Assembly (NCBI GenBank): GCA_005765155.1
Contig: VCCP01000005.1
Span: 4,216,001 to 4,280,000, forward strand
Length of the DNA stretch: 64,000 bases
Origin: Zelopaecilomyces penicillatus
Taxonomy: Eukaryota; Ascomycota; Sordariomycetes; Hypocreales; Pseudodiploosporaceae
Reading direction: 5' to 3'
A model generated the notes under the pieces. The model was not told the DNA's origin and searched no databases. It worked only from the letters and a program-made list of their open reading frames with translations. Below, piece by piece: positions 37,021 through 47,013 of the stretch; position 1 is the first letter of the stretch, and each line of letters begins with the position of its first letter. The translations under genes were made by a program, and so were the position numbers.

Positions 37021-37918
37021 TGCTTGCTGGTAGGAGATCCGGTGGGGAATCCGCTCTGAATAGAATGACTCTCAGGGATGACCTGAGGATAATTGGCGAT
37101 TATCTCATGGAAAGGTGAAAAGAAACCCACGGGTTCGATGCGACAACGTAACTGGGGGAGTGCAGCGGATCAAGGGCCTTGCGCGAGTGTTGTGCCCTGA
37201 AAATGAATTCAGTCGTCAAGTATGCGGCACGAGGCGAGAGAGGGGGAGCTTGGAGAGGTAATGTGACGTCTTTCGGCCTCGGAGCATGGTGCCACGAACT
37301 GTACAAGAAATAGGCCGGCTGGCCGCGCCTGTACAGGTACAGCGGGTGTATGTGCAAAGTGCAGCAGTGTGGTGGTATCTAAAGGTTATTTATAGTGGGG
37401 GGAGTGTACCTGAATGATGGCACTTTACCACTGTTGAGCAGTGAACTCTCGCAGGCGGGTGTTCAGTCACATCGCAATTGCGGATTCTTGAACAGCGAGG
37501 GTTTGTCATGTTCTCTTCCATGAGTCCATGGGAAACACCTTCAGAAAACCTGTGATTTCAAGCACTGTCCAGTAATCTGCGCCGAATTCATCAGTTATTT
37601 GTCACTGCGTTGTATTAGCTACGTGAACACATTCAACTTCAACTCCCCTTTGAGAGTCTGTTCAGGGAACCACTTAACGCGCAAACACGCATCTGCGACG
37701 CGCTGTATGTCTACCAGATTAGGAAATTAGCAGTTGCTCCACCAACCGCTATCTCTTGTTCTCGATAGCCGCCACATCAACGGTTGACATGGGTAATTAA
37801 TTACCTGACGAGGCTGTCCTCGGCTTTGTAGCGCTTGAGCCACCAATGCACTGCATCATTCTTACGAAAACAAGTTAACATTGCTACTTCCTCCATCCAT
37901 TTGCATGCATCCAGAACA
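37021..37918. other. Divergent promoter region, ATG6 / SCM3
   Basis: 898 bp, no gene. Contains a perfect 14-bp palindrome at 37792-37805 and two ACGCG-type cores (AACGCGC near 37676, GACGCGC near 37694), about 220-240 bp before the SCM3 ATG. Confidence 0.55.
37792..37805. promoter_or_regulatory. Perfect palindrome GGTAATTAATTACC upstream of SCM3
   Basis: 14-bp perfect inverted repeat about 115 bp upstream of the SCM3 start. It contains two overlapping TAATTA homeodomain-like cores. A binding role is only a suggestion. Confidence 0.35.
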
Positions 37919-40900
37919 ATGGCATTGGAGCCTGCCTCGAAGCGGCGCCGGCAAGGCCCTTCACCATGGGACCTAATAGCGGAGGAGGGGAAGGAGGAGG
38001 AAGAGGAAGAGAATGATGAAGACAACGACGAAGACGAAAGCGAAGACGAAGACGAAAGCGATGGTGAAGATAATGTCGATGATGATGGCGACGATGAAAG
38101 TGAAGAAGAACTCGATCCTCAATCCTTAGAAGCTTTAGCCAAGTGCGACCCCGACTACAAAATTTCCGTTGAACGAGCCTATTCCGACCAGCGCTTCCAG
38201 GCGACCATGGAACACATATTTGACAAATATGGCCGCGACTTCGAAGGTGTCGGCGACGAGATCGACCTCATGACGGGAGAAATTGTTGTTAACAATGGCC
38301 ACGTGCGCAACATGCGCGACGAGGGAGATGTTGGATGTCCTCCAATTCAAGACTACTCGACATATGACGAAGATGATGAGGGGTTCTTACTAGAGGACTT
38401 GATTGATGATGATGATGATGATGATTTTGACGGGCCCATCAGTGAGGAGGGCGAAGACGATGCGAGAAAACATGACGGGGAAGATCAGGATATAGAGAAA
38501 GAAGGAGGGAGAGAGGGGAAGGAGGACAGTCGCATCGCACAGCGCCAGCTAGTCTCTGCAGGACCGGGCTCAGGGTCTTCTCTATCAGGGGTTATTGTGG
38601 GAAGAAAGAACACCATCACAGGCCCTTTCAGTGATGCTAGTACTTCATCAATGATGTTTGGCGCATCCTCATATACACCTCGCCCAGCAGGGTTTCCCGC
38701 TGCTCCCTGGGATCTACCACACAACTTTCTTGAGCCCTCACGGGAATACCATAGTAACGCCTTTGGCCGCCCGCCGCCGATACCCGATTTCAAAAAGAAG
38801 GTCGATCGGTATAGATTCCCAGTTCAAGCTGGCCATAGCTCAATTTGGGCTCCCCGATCGAGGTTCAGGGAGGATGACGAACCAGCTCGGCCATCTTTTA
38901 CTACGGCCCTGAGCAGCCTGCTGGCAAGGGGGAGAGACAGTCCTTATCAGGCTACTCTTCTGCCCAAGAAAACTAGCAAAACAAGAAAGCAGATCCTACC
39001 TCCCTTAGTTCAAACGAGATCGTCCGATGACGCAGCCGACGAGGACGAAGCTGACGAAGATGCCATTCTTACTGGTAGAAAATCTGGTGCCCAGGCTCAA
39101 CCGGAAGCCAAAGTCATCGGCGGAAGCGATGATAGAGATGATTATGAGGATGAGGATGAGGACGAAGATGAAATACTTCGACCTGGCGTTCATGCGTCCG
39201 GTGTCAAGTCGACGAAGCCATATGGCTTTGAAACCGACCTTGCCCAAAACATCGACATGGGCGCCACCATACAACTTGCCGCACCGACAAGAAAACGGAA
39301 AAGATATTTAGAGCCATTAGATGAGGGTTTCGAGCTTTATAAAGAGGACAAAGCACAAGAAAATTCAGCAGATGGAGACAGAGGTGATCTCTGTGAACTA
39401 AGGCGATCTGGACGAGCACGGAAACAAGTCGAGTTTCTCAACAAGATATCGTGGGCAGAGGCGCTGGCAAAGACCAAGGTCAGCCACACAATGGAAGTCG
39501 TTCTCCCTGCAGTGGATTCAACCAGCCGGGCAGAATACCAGCGGATTGGCAATATGCTTGAGAAGGAAAGTCGAAAAATAAATCCAGCTGATCAACATAT
39601 CTCTGCCGCGATAGATAAGCAGAAATCTCCTTTGCCTGGTAGCGCCGCAGTAATACCAGATCTTCATGATAGCCTAATTCCACAAGACCAGGCCTCTCGA
39701 AAGAATGTTGTTAGCCAAATCCGAGACCAAACTGCAGCCTTGTACAACATAGACTACGAGTCGGCTTGTATTCTATCCGATGATGAGTCGCCTATTATTA
39801 TCTCCAAGCCGAAGAGTACCCAAGCTATCAACGAGCTGCCCCCCACACACGCAGAGGAACGTTCTGAAGACAAGAACATGAAATTTCAAAAGTCCGGGGC
39901 TATTTCGAATCAGGCAGATGGGGGCAATCAGGTGGAACGGACTGAGGTTCCTTCATCATCTCAGCAGTCCGACTGTATCGAGATTGGAACAATGTTGCAG
40001 AATAATGAAAATGAGATTGTTCCGGAGTCACGGGTGGCTAATCTTCTGAACAGTAGCCCAACAAAACCAAGGTCAAGAGGGAGGCCACGGAAAAGTAACA
40101 TTGACCTAACGCAGCCTATATCGACAGATATAGCTATGGAGCCCCAGCAATACATGGCCGATTCGTTAGATGCTCCCAGCTGTACAACGAAACCAAGGCC
40201 AAGGGGGAGGCCTCGAAAAAGCAACATTGACCCAACTCAGTTCTTTTCTATTGAAACGGCCACTGGGGCTGATCAAAACCGGCCTGGTTCGCTAGAGGCT
40301 GATAACAGCCGGAGCATATCAAGACCTAGGGGCCGGCCACGGAAGAGTATCGTCATCGACCCAACGCAACCTACATCGGTAGAAGCAGCGATTGAACCTC
40401 CGCAAACCCTGCCCGATTCACAAGATAGTCTTGGTAGTCTTAACAAACCAAGGTCAAGGGGGAGACCCCGGAAGAGCGACATCGACTCAACACAGTCTAT
40501 TTCTGATGATGATCATCAATACTTACCTGACTCACATGACGAGTTCAGTAGCCCGAGCAACCCACGACCAAGGGGAAGGCCTCAGAAGAGTTCAACACCA
40601 CCTACAGCAATAGAAGTAGTGATTGAGCCACCACAAACTCTGCCAGATTCCCAAGAGGATCGCAGCAGCGTAGCCATCCCATCCTCCTCTCCCACACGAA
40701 GCCTAGTACGGTTCACATCCCAGGTGTCGCTCGAAGATAAACCGCACCGCCTAGTCAACGAACTGAAGTGGCTCAGACGGCGACAGGATGCCGCGAGTGC
40801 TTTAAGTGGCTTTATGGGTCAAAGTGACCAGGACTCTGACTCTGAAAAGACATTGAGGAAGCGGTTGAGTGAAGCGAGATTGAAGAAGATGGCAGATGCG

Positions 40901-41590
40901 ATTGAAGAATTCGGGCCTAGCCAGCAACATACAGTCGAGGCAGCGGCAGCCCTTGATGATGATGAACTCATTTCAAACTACAGCGCAGAGGAGCACCAAA
41001 ACCAAATGCTCCCATCTCCAAGACGTAGCTCATCACCTCCACTAGAGCAGACAGCAACATTGGAGCAATCTCCGACCAATATGAATACGTCCAACACGCA
41101 GCACACGCAAACACTACCCACATCTACGTCCGCATCTACATCTACAACCACATCTACATCTCCTTCCCTTTCCCCTTCTCCTTCCTCTTCTCCTTCCCCT
41201 TCTGCCTCCCCTTCCATTTCCATCCCAACTGTTTTTGTTAAACAACCTCATACCCCTCGCCGCGCCTCCCGTCACACTCATAGAAAGACTCCTTCGTCCC
41301 GCCGCTCCATTCTCTCCCTCATCTCCGACGATGACAACAGGGACATGGATGAGCTAGGTCGCAGCTTCGCGGCTCTGCCACATCTTCACAGCTCCGGGGC
41401 ACCCATCACTGCGCGTAGAATCTGGAGATCTAGCGTTCTAACCACAGAGGTGTATCGTACGCCCGTTAAGAAGAGCTTTTTGGAGCCTATCAGCCCCGGC
41501 AGCATGATCAAAACACCTGGGGGCACGGTTAAAGCTTGTGGGTTGAACGGATTTAGATGTGGGAGAGACTTTTGCTTTGCGTGTTTGTAA
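37919..41590 (+). CDS. SCM3: Scm3 (HJURP-type CENP-A chaperone) with AT-hooks
   Basis: Single exon, 1223 aa, from the ATG at 37919. The frame is open upstream, but SKRRRQGPSPWDLIAEE right after this ATG looks like the family N-terminus. An acidic stretch (residues about 22-62) precedes the Scm3 domain at about 64-132: DPDYKISVERAYSDQRF, HIFDKYGRDFEGVGDEIDL and TGEIVVNNGHVRNM. This domain binds the CENP-A/H4 dimer and targets it to centromeres. Five RGRP-type AT-hooks follow at about residues 717, 760, 801, 844 and 883, each within KPRSRGRPRKS-like contexts; the fifth reads RGRPQK. A Ser/Thr/Pro-rich segment lies at about 1065-1100. The C-terminus has a compact Cys pattern (CGLNGFRCGRDFCFAC) suggesting a metal-binding knot. 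Much larger than yeast Scm3 (223 aa), as usual in Pezizomycotina. Confidence 0.9.
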   Translation: MALEPASKRRRQGPSPWDLIAEEGKEEEEEENDEDNDEDESEDEDESDGEDNVDDDGDDESEEELDPQSLEALAKCDPDYKISVERAYSDQRFQATMEHIFDKYGRDFEGVGDEIDLMTGEIVVNNGHVRNMRDEGDVGCPPIQDYSTYDEDDEGFLLEDLIDDDDDDDFDGPISEEGEDDARKHDGEDQDIEKEGGREGKEDSRIAQRQLVSAGPGSGSSLSGVIVGRKNTITGPFSDASTSSMMFGASSYTPRPAGFPAAPWDLPHNFLEPSREYHSNAFGRPPPIPDFKKKVDRYRFPVQAGHSSIWAPRSRFREDDEPARPSFTTALSSLLARGRDSPYQATLLPKKTSKTRKQILPPLVQTRSSDDAADEDEADEDAILTGRKSGAQAQPEAKVIGGSDDRDDYEDEDEDEDEILRPGVHASGVKSTKPYGFETDLAQNIDMGATIQLAAPTRKRKRYLEPLDEGFELYKEDKAQENSADGDRGDLCELRRSGRARKQVEFLNKISWAEALAKTKVSHTMEVVLPAVDSTSRAEYQRIGNMLEKESRKINPADQHISAAIDKQKSPLPGSAAVIPDLHDSLIPQDQASRKNVVSQIRDQTAALYNIDYESACILSDDESPIIISKPKSTQAINELPPTHAEERSEDKNMKFQKSGAISNQADGGNQVERTEVPSSSQQSDCIEIGTMLQNNENEIVPESRVANLLNSSPTKPRSRGRPRKSNIDLTQPISTDIAMEPQQYMADSLDAPSCTTKPRPRGRPRKSNIDPTQFFSIETATGADQNRPGSLEADNSRSISRPRGRPRKSIVIDPTQPTSVEAAIEPPQTLPDSQDSLGSLNKPRSRGRPRKSDIDSTQSISDDDHQYLPDSHDEFSSPSNPRPRGRPQKSSTPPTAIEVVIEPPQTLPDSQEDRSSVAIPSSSPTRSLVRFTSQVSLEDKPHRLVNELKWLRRRQDAASALSGFMGQSDQDSDSEKTLRKRLSEARLKKMADAIEEFGPSQQHTVEAAAALDDDELISNYSAEEHQNQMLPSPRRSSSPPLEQTATLEQSPTNMNTSNTQHTQTLPTSTSASTSTTTSTSPSLSPSPSSSPSPSASPSISIPTVFVKQPHTPRRASRHTHRKTPSSRRSILSLISDDDNRDMDELGRSFAALPHLHSSGAPITARRIWRSSVLTTEVYRTPVKKSFLEPISPGSMIKTPGGTVKACGLNGFRCGRDFCFACL
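40061..40595 (+). repeat. SCM3: Five-unit degenerate coding repeat (AT-hook modules) in SCM3
   Basis: Five copies of a unit of about 115-129 nt (around 42 codons) each carry an AT-hook core (RGRPRKS), then I-D-x-T-Q, then a variable acidic linker. Units start near 40071, 40197, 40322, 40451 and 40566. Nucleotide similarity between copies, especially around the GGGGAGGCC core, points to tandem duplication. Confidence 0.8.
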
Positions 41591-42245
41591 TGTGCTGAAA
41601 AGTGTGTTTATTTATATCGACCCTTGTTGAACATCTAAGGGTTGTTGATGGCTATGGGCTTCTGGAGGACAGACATTCACAAAGCATAGCGAAGCGTATA
41701 TAATTCTTAATCAGTTCCCAATTGATGCTGTCTTACTCGCTACGCCGCAAGAGCTACCGAAACAGTCCAACTAAAATTCAAATAAAGAAAACCAATTCTC
41801 CCCGTCCACGCATCACGGCTATACCTAATGCCCGAAACGCCATAGACAGCTACTAGCCTAGCCGAGTTATTGGGATACATCGTAACCCAAATGATGTCCG
41901 ATTTTCAAGTGTTTCTGAGAGATGAAGATTTTTCTGTTCGATTCACCAGCTGCAGGCAATACAATACGTTCGCGCTCCTCCGGTATCACACTTCAGCGAA
42001 GCAAAACACCCCCTATCAAATGGGTTGCTGGTGGTCTCTGTGTTACCAACAGAAAAGGGGATGAATGGTAGCGCCGGGAAATAGATTGTGCGTGTCTCCT
42101 GGTTTAGGCATGCTGCAGGAAACAGGTGGACGGGGGAGTAGGGGATGATGCAGCCAACCCAGGGTATCACGGCGAGTAAATGCGGGAGAGCCGAAAGCAG
42201 GAGTTGAGCAATTTACCAATGCTAGTAGTAGAAACCTGCAATCTA
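41591..42245. other. Convergent 3' intergenic region, SCM3 / CK2 alpha
   Basis: 655 bp without a gene. Confidence 0.6.
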
Positions 42246-43614
42246 TCAGGACTTGTACGCTCCCCCGTTGGCGTTGGCGAGGTTTTGTTTGAAAACCTCA
42301 GGATCGCGGACTGGGTTGAAGTAAGGGTGGGCCTGAGCTTCTTTGGCCGTCAGACGTTCCTATCGGAATGGTTAGAAATGTAACAACAAACCACAGGAAG
42401 AAAGAGCAAAGTTCAAAATTACCTGATGGTCATATCGCAGCAACTTGTCAAGGAAGTCAATGGCTTCGTTAGAGACAAAACGCTGATTCTCCGAGTTAAC
42501 AAAGCTGTGCCACGGCTTTTTCTGGAAGCGGCCAAGAATGTCATCATATTGAGCATCAAGTTCAATCTCATACTTGTCCAGATAGTCAAATAGATCATCC
42601 GTTCCGAGAACCTTCGCAATCTTGACGAGCTGATCGGAGTTGCTATTTCCGTGGAAGAAGGGCTCCTTCCTGAAGATCATGGACGCAAACATGGCACCCA
42701 GACTCCACATGTCCAAACTGTAGTCATACTCCTGGAAATCGACCAAAAGTTCTGGACCCTTGAAGTATCGGGATGCTACACGAACATTGTATTCCGTTCC
42801 TGGATGGTAAAACTCAGCCAGGCCCCAGTCAATGAGACGTAACTACCAGTTAAGGTTAGCAATAGAAAATGGTGCAGCAGAGGGACGTGTCCGCGTCTTG
42901 AGGAGTGCCAGAAAATTCAGGGGTCAATATCCTTACTTTTCTGTTCTCATGATCGATCATAACGTTATGAGGTTTCACATCTCGATGCATGATTCCCTTA
43001 CTATGGCAGAAGTCCAAGGCTTTGAGGAGCTCCAAGATGTAAAACCGGACATCCAGGTCATTGAACTTGGGGTACAGGCTCCGGAAGTCTGTGTTGTTGA
43101 CAAACTCAAAAATGAGAGATGGCGTCTTGCTCTGTTTTGAGATTGGGGTTAGAACAGCACGACGTTTTCATAGCGCAAATCGGCATAGGGTTGGGCTAAC
43201 CTGAGAGTCTCTGACGACGTCGAGAAGAGCAACAACGTTGGGACCACCAGCCAGATTTTGGAGGATCTTGATCTCACGCTTGATCTTCTTCTTTTTGACT
43301 GGCTTAAGAACCTTGACGACGCACTTCTGGTAGTTGACAATGTTGATGCCCTCAAACACTTCCGAGTACTTGCCCCGGCCTGTGCGCACAAGGTTAATCA
43401 CAAGACGCATCACAATGCCACAAACGCGGACCACGCACCTATCTTCCTCACCACCTCGTAGTTTTCCAACACGCCCCAGCCTTGAAAATTTACCCCTTGT
43501 CAGCCAACTACACGACAACTGGCGAAGCATGATCTACCCACTAATATTGACGCTGTCATAGTCCCAATAGCTGCGGGGCATGTTCTGATTCACATCCGCG
43601 TAAACACGCGCCAT
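42246..43614 (-). CDS. CKA1: Casein kinase II catalytic subunit alpha
   Basis: Six exons (43614-43542, 43480-43439, 43379-43201, 43131-42937, 42842-42423, 42359-42246) encode 340 aa. This is the most intron-rich gene here; exon 2 is only 42 nt. Start MARVYADVNQNMPRSYWDYD. Kinase motifs: glycine loop IGRGKYSEVFEG, Lys in CVVKVLKPVKKKKIKRE (the CK2-specific basic cluster), catalytic HRDVKPHNVMID, DWGLAEFYHPG (the DWG variant of DFG, diagnostic for CK2), VASRYFKGPELLVD and the final ERLTAKEAQAHPYF. C-terminus GGAYKS. CK2 is a constitutively active acidophilic Ser/Thr kinase with nuclear and cytoplasmic substrates in growth, clock and chromatin control. Length equals that of typical fungal CKA. 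Convergent with SCM3. Confidence 0.96.
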
Positions 43615-44691
43615 CTTGGCTCGTGGAGAGGCGCCGCAAGGCTGCGACACTTTCGGTATGGGCGGTTTCGATGCGGTTGCGCGAGGCGATGGCCACGCGT
43701 TGGGTATTGATTCGGGGAAGGGATATCGCTCGGACGACTCGCCAGTTGGTGAGGGAGTGGTTAGAATTGAAGGTGGGATGGTCCCAGAGGGTCGCCCAGT
43801 ATCGGCCCCACCTGGCGGAAGAGAACAGTCTCTCATTGGTGGGTGCGCTTATCGCTTATATTTGGCGCCGTTGAACATGTAACATGTGCCTGTCGAGCTG
43901 AGCACTACTGGTACAGCAACATTACATTCGGGTGAGGTCGTGGTACCCGAGTATTGGAGCTACAATAGTCATAGTTCATTTCATCTTTTAATTTATGTGT
44001 CTTCAGTAGCGGTCTCCATTATACATGATATATATTTCTATCAAAACAATTTCTACAAGTATTCCCATTATTAAGTATCATAACCCCAGCATGTTGCAAC
44101 ATGCGCTTTCCAAATGGGCGGTGAAGATTTATGTTTTTGCAATAACTAATTGTTTGACCTGAGGCACAATCATGGATAAGGAGCAAGTAAAACTCCAACT
44201 GGTTCGACCGTTTGTCGAAAGATATCACCCAATCGTCTCCATCTATTCATTAATCATATCTTGTTCCGCATCACTTGACCAAGGAGCAGATGCTCCGGGG
44301 ACTGTGTTCATAGCTGCTACCAGCACACTTGACGCAAGTTAGTCATATGCGGCCAACACGGATCAGAAAAAAGGAGGATTGAGTCCCAGTTTCAGAGAGA
44401 AGATTAAAAGTATTCGTCACGCCAATCTGTCCAGCCTCCCCAACCGCGCAAGCAGATGGGTCATAAGCCAGCAGATATGATCCGACTAAGGATGACGATA
44501 TAAAGGTTCTCATCATGCATTAATGGGGAAGGTGGGTTGTTAGGACAATCATACCTGTGGAACACCAGGAGCATGTTTAGTATACTCTAAAACCTGCGGA
44601 GAACCGAAAGTCGTCGTTGTATGCAAGACCCGGATTTGATTGCTTGAACTTATTGAATGCATTTTAATGACCATCGTCGTTGCTGTCTCGA
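43615..44691. other. CK2 alpha promoter region and 3' flank of the DUF3807 gene
   Basis: 1.08 kb, no gene. A single ACGCGT box at 43695-43700 lies about 80 bp upstream of the CK2 alpha ATG. AT-rich around 43980-44080. Confidence 0.55.
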
Positions 44692-45261
44692 TCAATCATA
44701 ATCGAGTGTATCCAGTCCAGCCTCGACCACATCCCAAGTTCGCTTCCGCAAATCAGGTTTAGGCTCCTGTCTCACATTCTTGCCAGGCTTTTTCTTCTTT
44801 TTCTTGGTTTGACGAAGTTGTGATGCCAAGCCAGAATCTTGTGCTTCAAGTGAGATTGCGTTGACTCCATCCTCAGAGTCACCTGGTCTCTTTTCCTTGA
44901 GTGCCTTTTCTTGTTTGCGCCGAAGCTCTCTGATTTCTGAATGGCGGAAAATCTCGATCTGATCATCCGTTAGAGTGCGCTTGACGCCATCGTCATAATA
45001 GCCAAGACCATCATCTTCCTCCAATTCATCATCAAGATGTAAATCTTGAGGTGCACTAGGTGTGCTCAGGTTCATGAAGTCTTGACCAAAACTGGTTATA
45101 GCATCATCAGAGAAATGTTCTTGACAAAATGCAATGAGATCATCCTATGTTTTTCATTAGCCCTAATTGACAGTAAGAAAGAAAAGAAATGATAAGCTTA
45201 CATGAGAGACTTGGGTATCAACATATCTCTGTTGCGGCGCTAGTCTGCCATTCGCTGACAT
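44692..45261 (-). CDS. DUF3807-like conserved fungal protein
   Basis: Two exons, 45261-45202 (20 codons) and 45144-44692 (57-bp intron, GTAAGC donor), encode 170 aa. The N-terminal part VDTQVSHDDLIAFCQEHFSDDAITSFGQDFM resembles what I recall of the fungal DUF3807 family. An acidic middle with YYDDGVKRTLTDDQIEIFRHSEI follows. The next segment, RELRRKQEKALKEKRPGD, is basic and probably helical. Near the C-terminus is a lysine run (KKKKKKPGKN), a possible nuclear-localisation signal, then RKRTWDVVEAGLDTLDYD. Function of the family is unknown; the small size and basic tail hint at a nuclear or ribosome-related protein, which is only inference. Two ACGCGT boxes lie about 155-170 bp upstream. Confidence 0.75.
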
Positions 45262-45562
45262 TGTTGCAAAATACCCATGTATGGGCACCTGAAGAGTAAG
45301 AAGCATGAGACAGGGGAGGTGAATGTCGAAGTCGATGCAACTGCCATGGTCACGTGGCTGCTAATTTTGTGGTGGATCTCAACACACTAATACTGACGGC
45401 TTCCAACCCAAGGACGCGTGCCAAACGCGTGAAGGAAATGGTTAATTAATGCGAAACCCAAGAATTAGCGAGAATGAGTGATCGTCTAGATACTACACTC
45501 TAGCAACGAGCATGGTGCATTGAATAATGAAGAGTGTATTGTAAAAAAGAATGAGGACGTTC
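45262..45562. other. Promoter of the DUF3807 gene
   Basis: 301 bp between two co-oriented genes. Contains a CACGTG at 45351-45356 and the paired ACGCGT boxes at 45414-45430. Confidence 0.55.
45414..45430. promoter_or_regulatory. Paired MluI cell-cycle boxes (ACGCGT x2)
   Basis: Two ACGCGT hexamers, 45414-45419 and 45425-45430, 11 bp apart centre to centre, upstream of the DUF3807 gene. ACGCGT is the binding core of the MBF (Mbp1-type) G1/S factor in ascomycetes. Function here is inferred. Confidence 0.45.
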
Positions 45563-46153
45563 TCAAGTAGAACGAAGAAGTGCTAATGCGCTTTCAAATG
45601 CACGAACAACTTCCTCATCTATAGGCCAGTAAGCAATTAGTATTTAGATCATTCATAGGCAGGCAATAGTGCAGGTACTAACAGTGTTGCTGTTTTTGTG
45701 ACATGTTTGCTTCAGAGAGATTAACGAAGCGCTGCCGAGTTTGCAGGCGTTTCACGGCACGCTCATCGTCATGAGCTGATGCTGATGATGCCCAAACTTG
45801 AAAGTACTGCATACCAGTTAGCACAAACTGCATCCACCTTGCTGAATCAAGGAGGAAATTGTAACCTTTGATAGATTCTCAGCTTCATTTAGAACTTCTC
45901 GTTCATGTTCATCTGCATCAAGAAGAGCCTTCTCGTATCGGGCTTCAAAGTCTTCCCAATCAAATGGCCCAAGAGCTCCAGGTGTGTCGGGTGTGTCGGA
46001 CGAAATGTGTTGCTGATCCAACTGTGGTTCGGGAGTCTTTGCGGCACGATCTTGTCTTTCTGTCTCCAACATAACAATATCATCCTGGTTATCTTCCATG
46101 CCTGTGTTAACAGGAGGAGGATCGCCCGAATGTGACTTGGTGGGAGACGCCAT
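45563..46153 (-). CDS. Small fungal protein of unknown function
   Basis: Three exons, 46153-45866, 45806-45683 and 45618-45563, encode 155 aa; every junction is in phase. Introns are 59 and 64 bp. The first 60 residues are disordered and acidic. From residue about 64 onward the sequence looks well conserved and helical: FDWEDFEARYEKALLDAD, ENLSKYFQVWASSASAHDDE, AVKRLQTRQRFVNLSE, then YEEVVRAFESALALLRST at the end. I recall similar hypothetical proteins in other Pezizomycotina but know no function. The three helical segments could form a small bundle or a coiled-coil partner subunit. It precedes the DUF3807 gene in the same orientation. Confidence 0.75.
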
Positions 46154-47013
46154 TATGGTACGTGATCGCGTCGTTCAACAAATTCCCAGGCGCGCTGAGC
46201 ACACAGCGCTTGTGTGCGTCATAAGATGGAATGTCCTAGAAAAATTCCGGTCGAGTTTATACTTTCAAATTGAGAGTGCTATATTGCGCCTCACACGCAC
46301 CAGGTGATGCCAGAAGATGTTGTTCTTTGTTGGTTGTTCAATGGTGAGAGTGTGAAGTTTCGTGATGAACATCAAAGAAATGAAATGCTTGGTAGCCATG
46401 TTACCATTTAGGTACCTTGATATTGTGCTGATACCCCTGTTAGGCAAACACAAGCAGTACTGAATACCTACAATCGGCAGATAGCCTGGCACGGAGCACG
46501 GCTTGAGGGATGGAAGAGTGATGTACCCTGATACTTTACGGTGGGGGGCGATTACTTAGGATGCTACGTGAAGGCACCCACATCCACTATCCCGTAGTGA
46601 CGTTTGGAGGTTCAACAGTGCCATGGCTATGCCCTCCAGGACACCTAACAGTGGGGTGCTTGTTTAGGTACCGCTTCAGGGTCCTCCACCTATTTGCCTA
46701 TGTTGATCAGTGACCTGGACACTATTCGGACGCTGACCCAGTGCTGAGTCGGTGGCGAGTTATGAGGAGCGATCTGAAGAAGCCTACCAGTCTGCCACAC
46801 CTCGTGATCTACCTGCGAACTTCAATCATCCGCCGCGTGCCCTCATTCACTCCGGCTAGCGATGAGCAAAGTCTGCTTAAGAGAAGCTGTAATGAAGAGT
46901 TCGATATCTTTCATCTCTCCATGCTAGCACCCCTCATCACTCTGACGCACCAACAAGTTCTTGAACCCCCCCTGTTCCCTAGGTGGTGATATCCACCTAT
47001 TTCGGTCTCCATC
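46154..47013. other. Divergent promoter region, small protein / ATG14
   Basis: 860 bp with no gene. An open frame at 46741-46989 lies in the probable ATG14 leader but shows no domain. Confidence 0.55.

Noticed and set aside
46741..46989. 82-codon open frame upstream of ATG14
   Set aside because: No conserved motif and lies in the probable 5' leader; not annotated.
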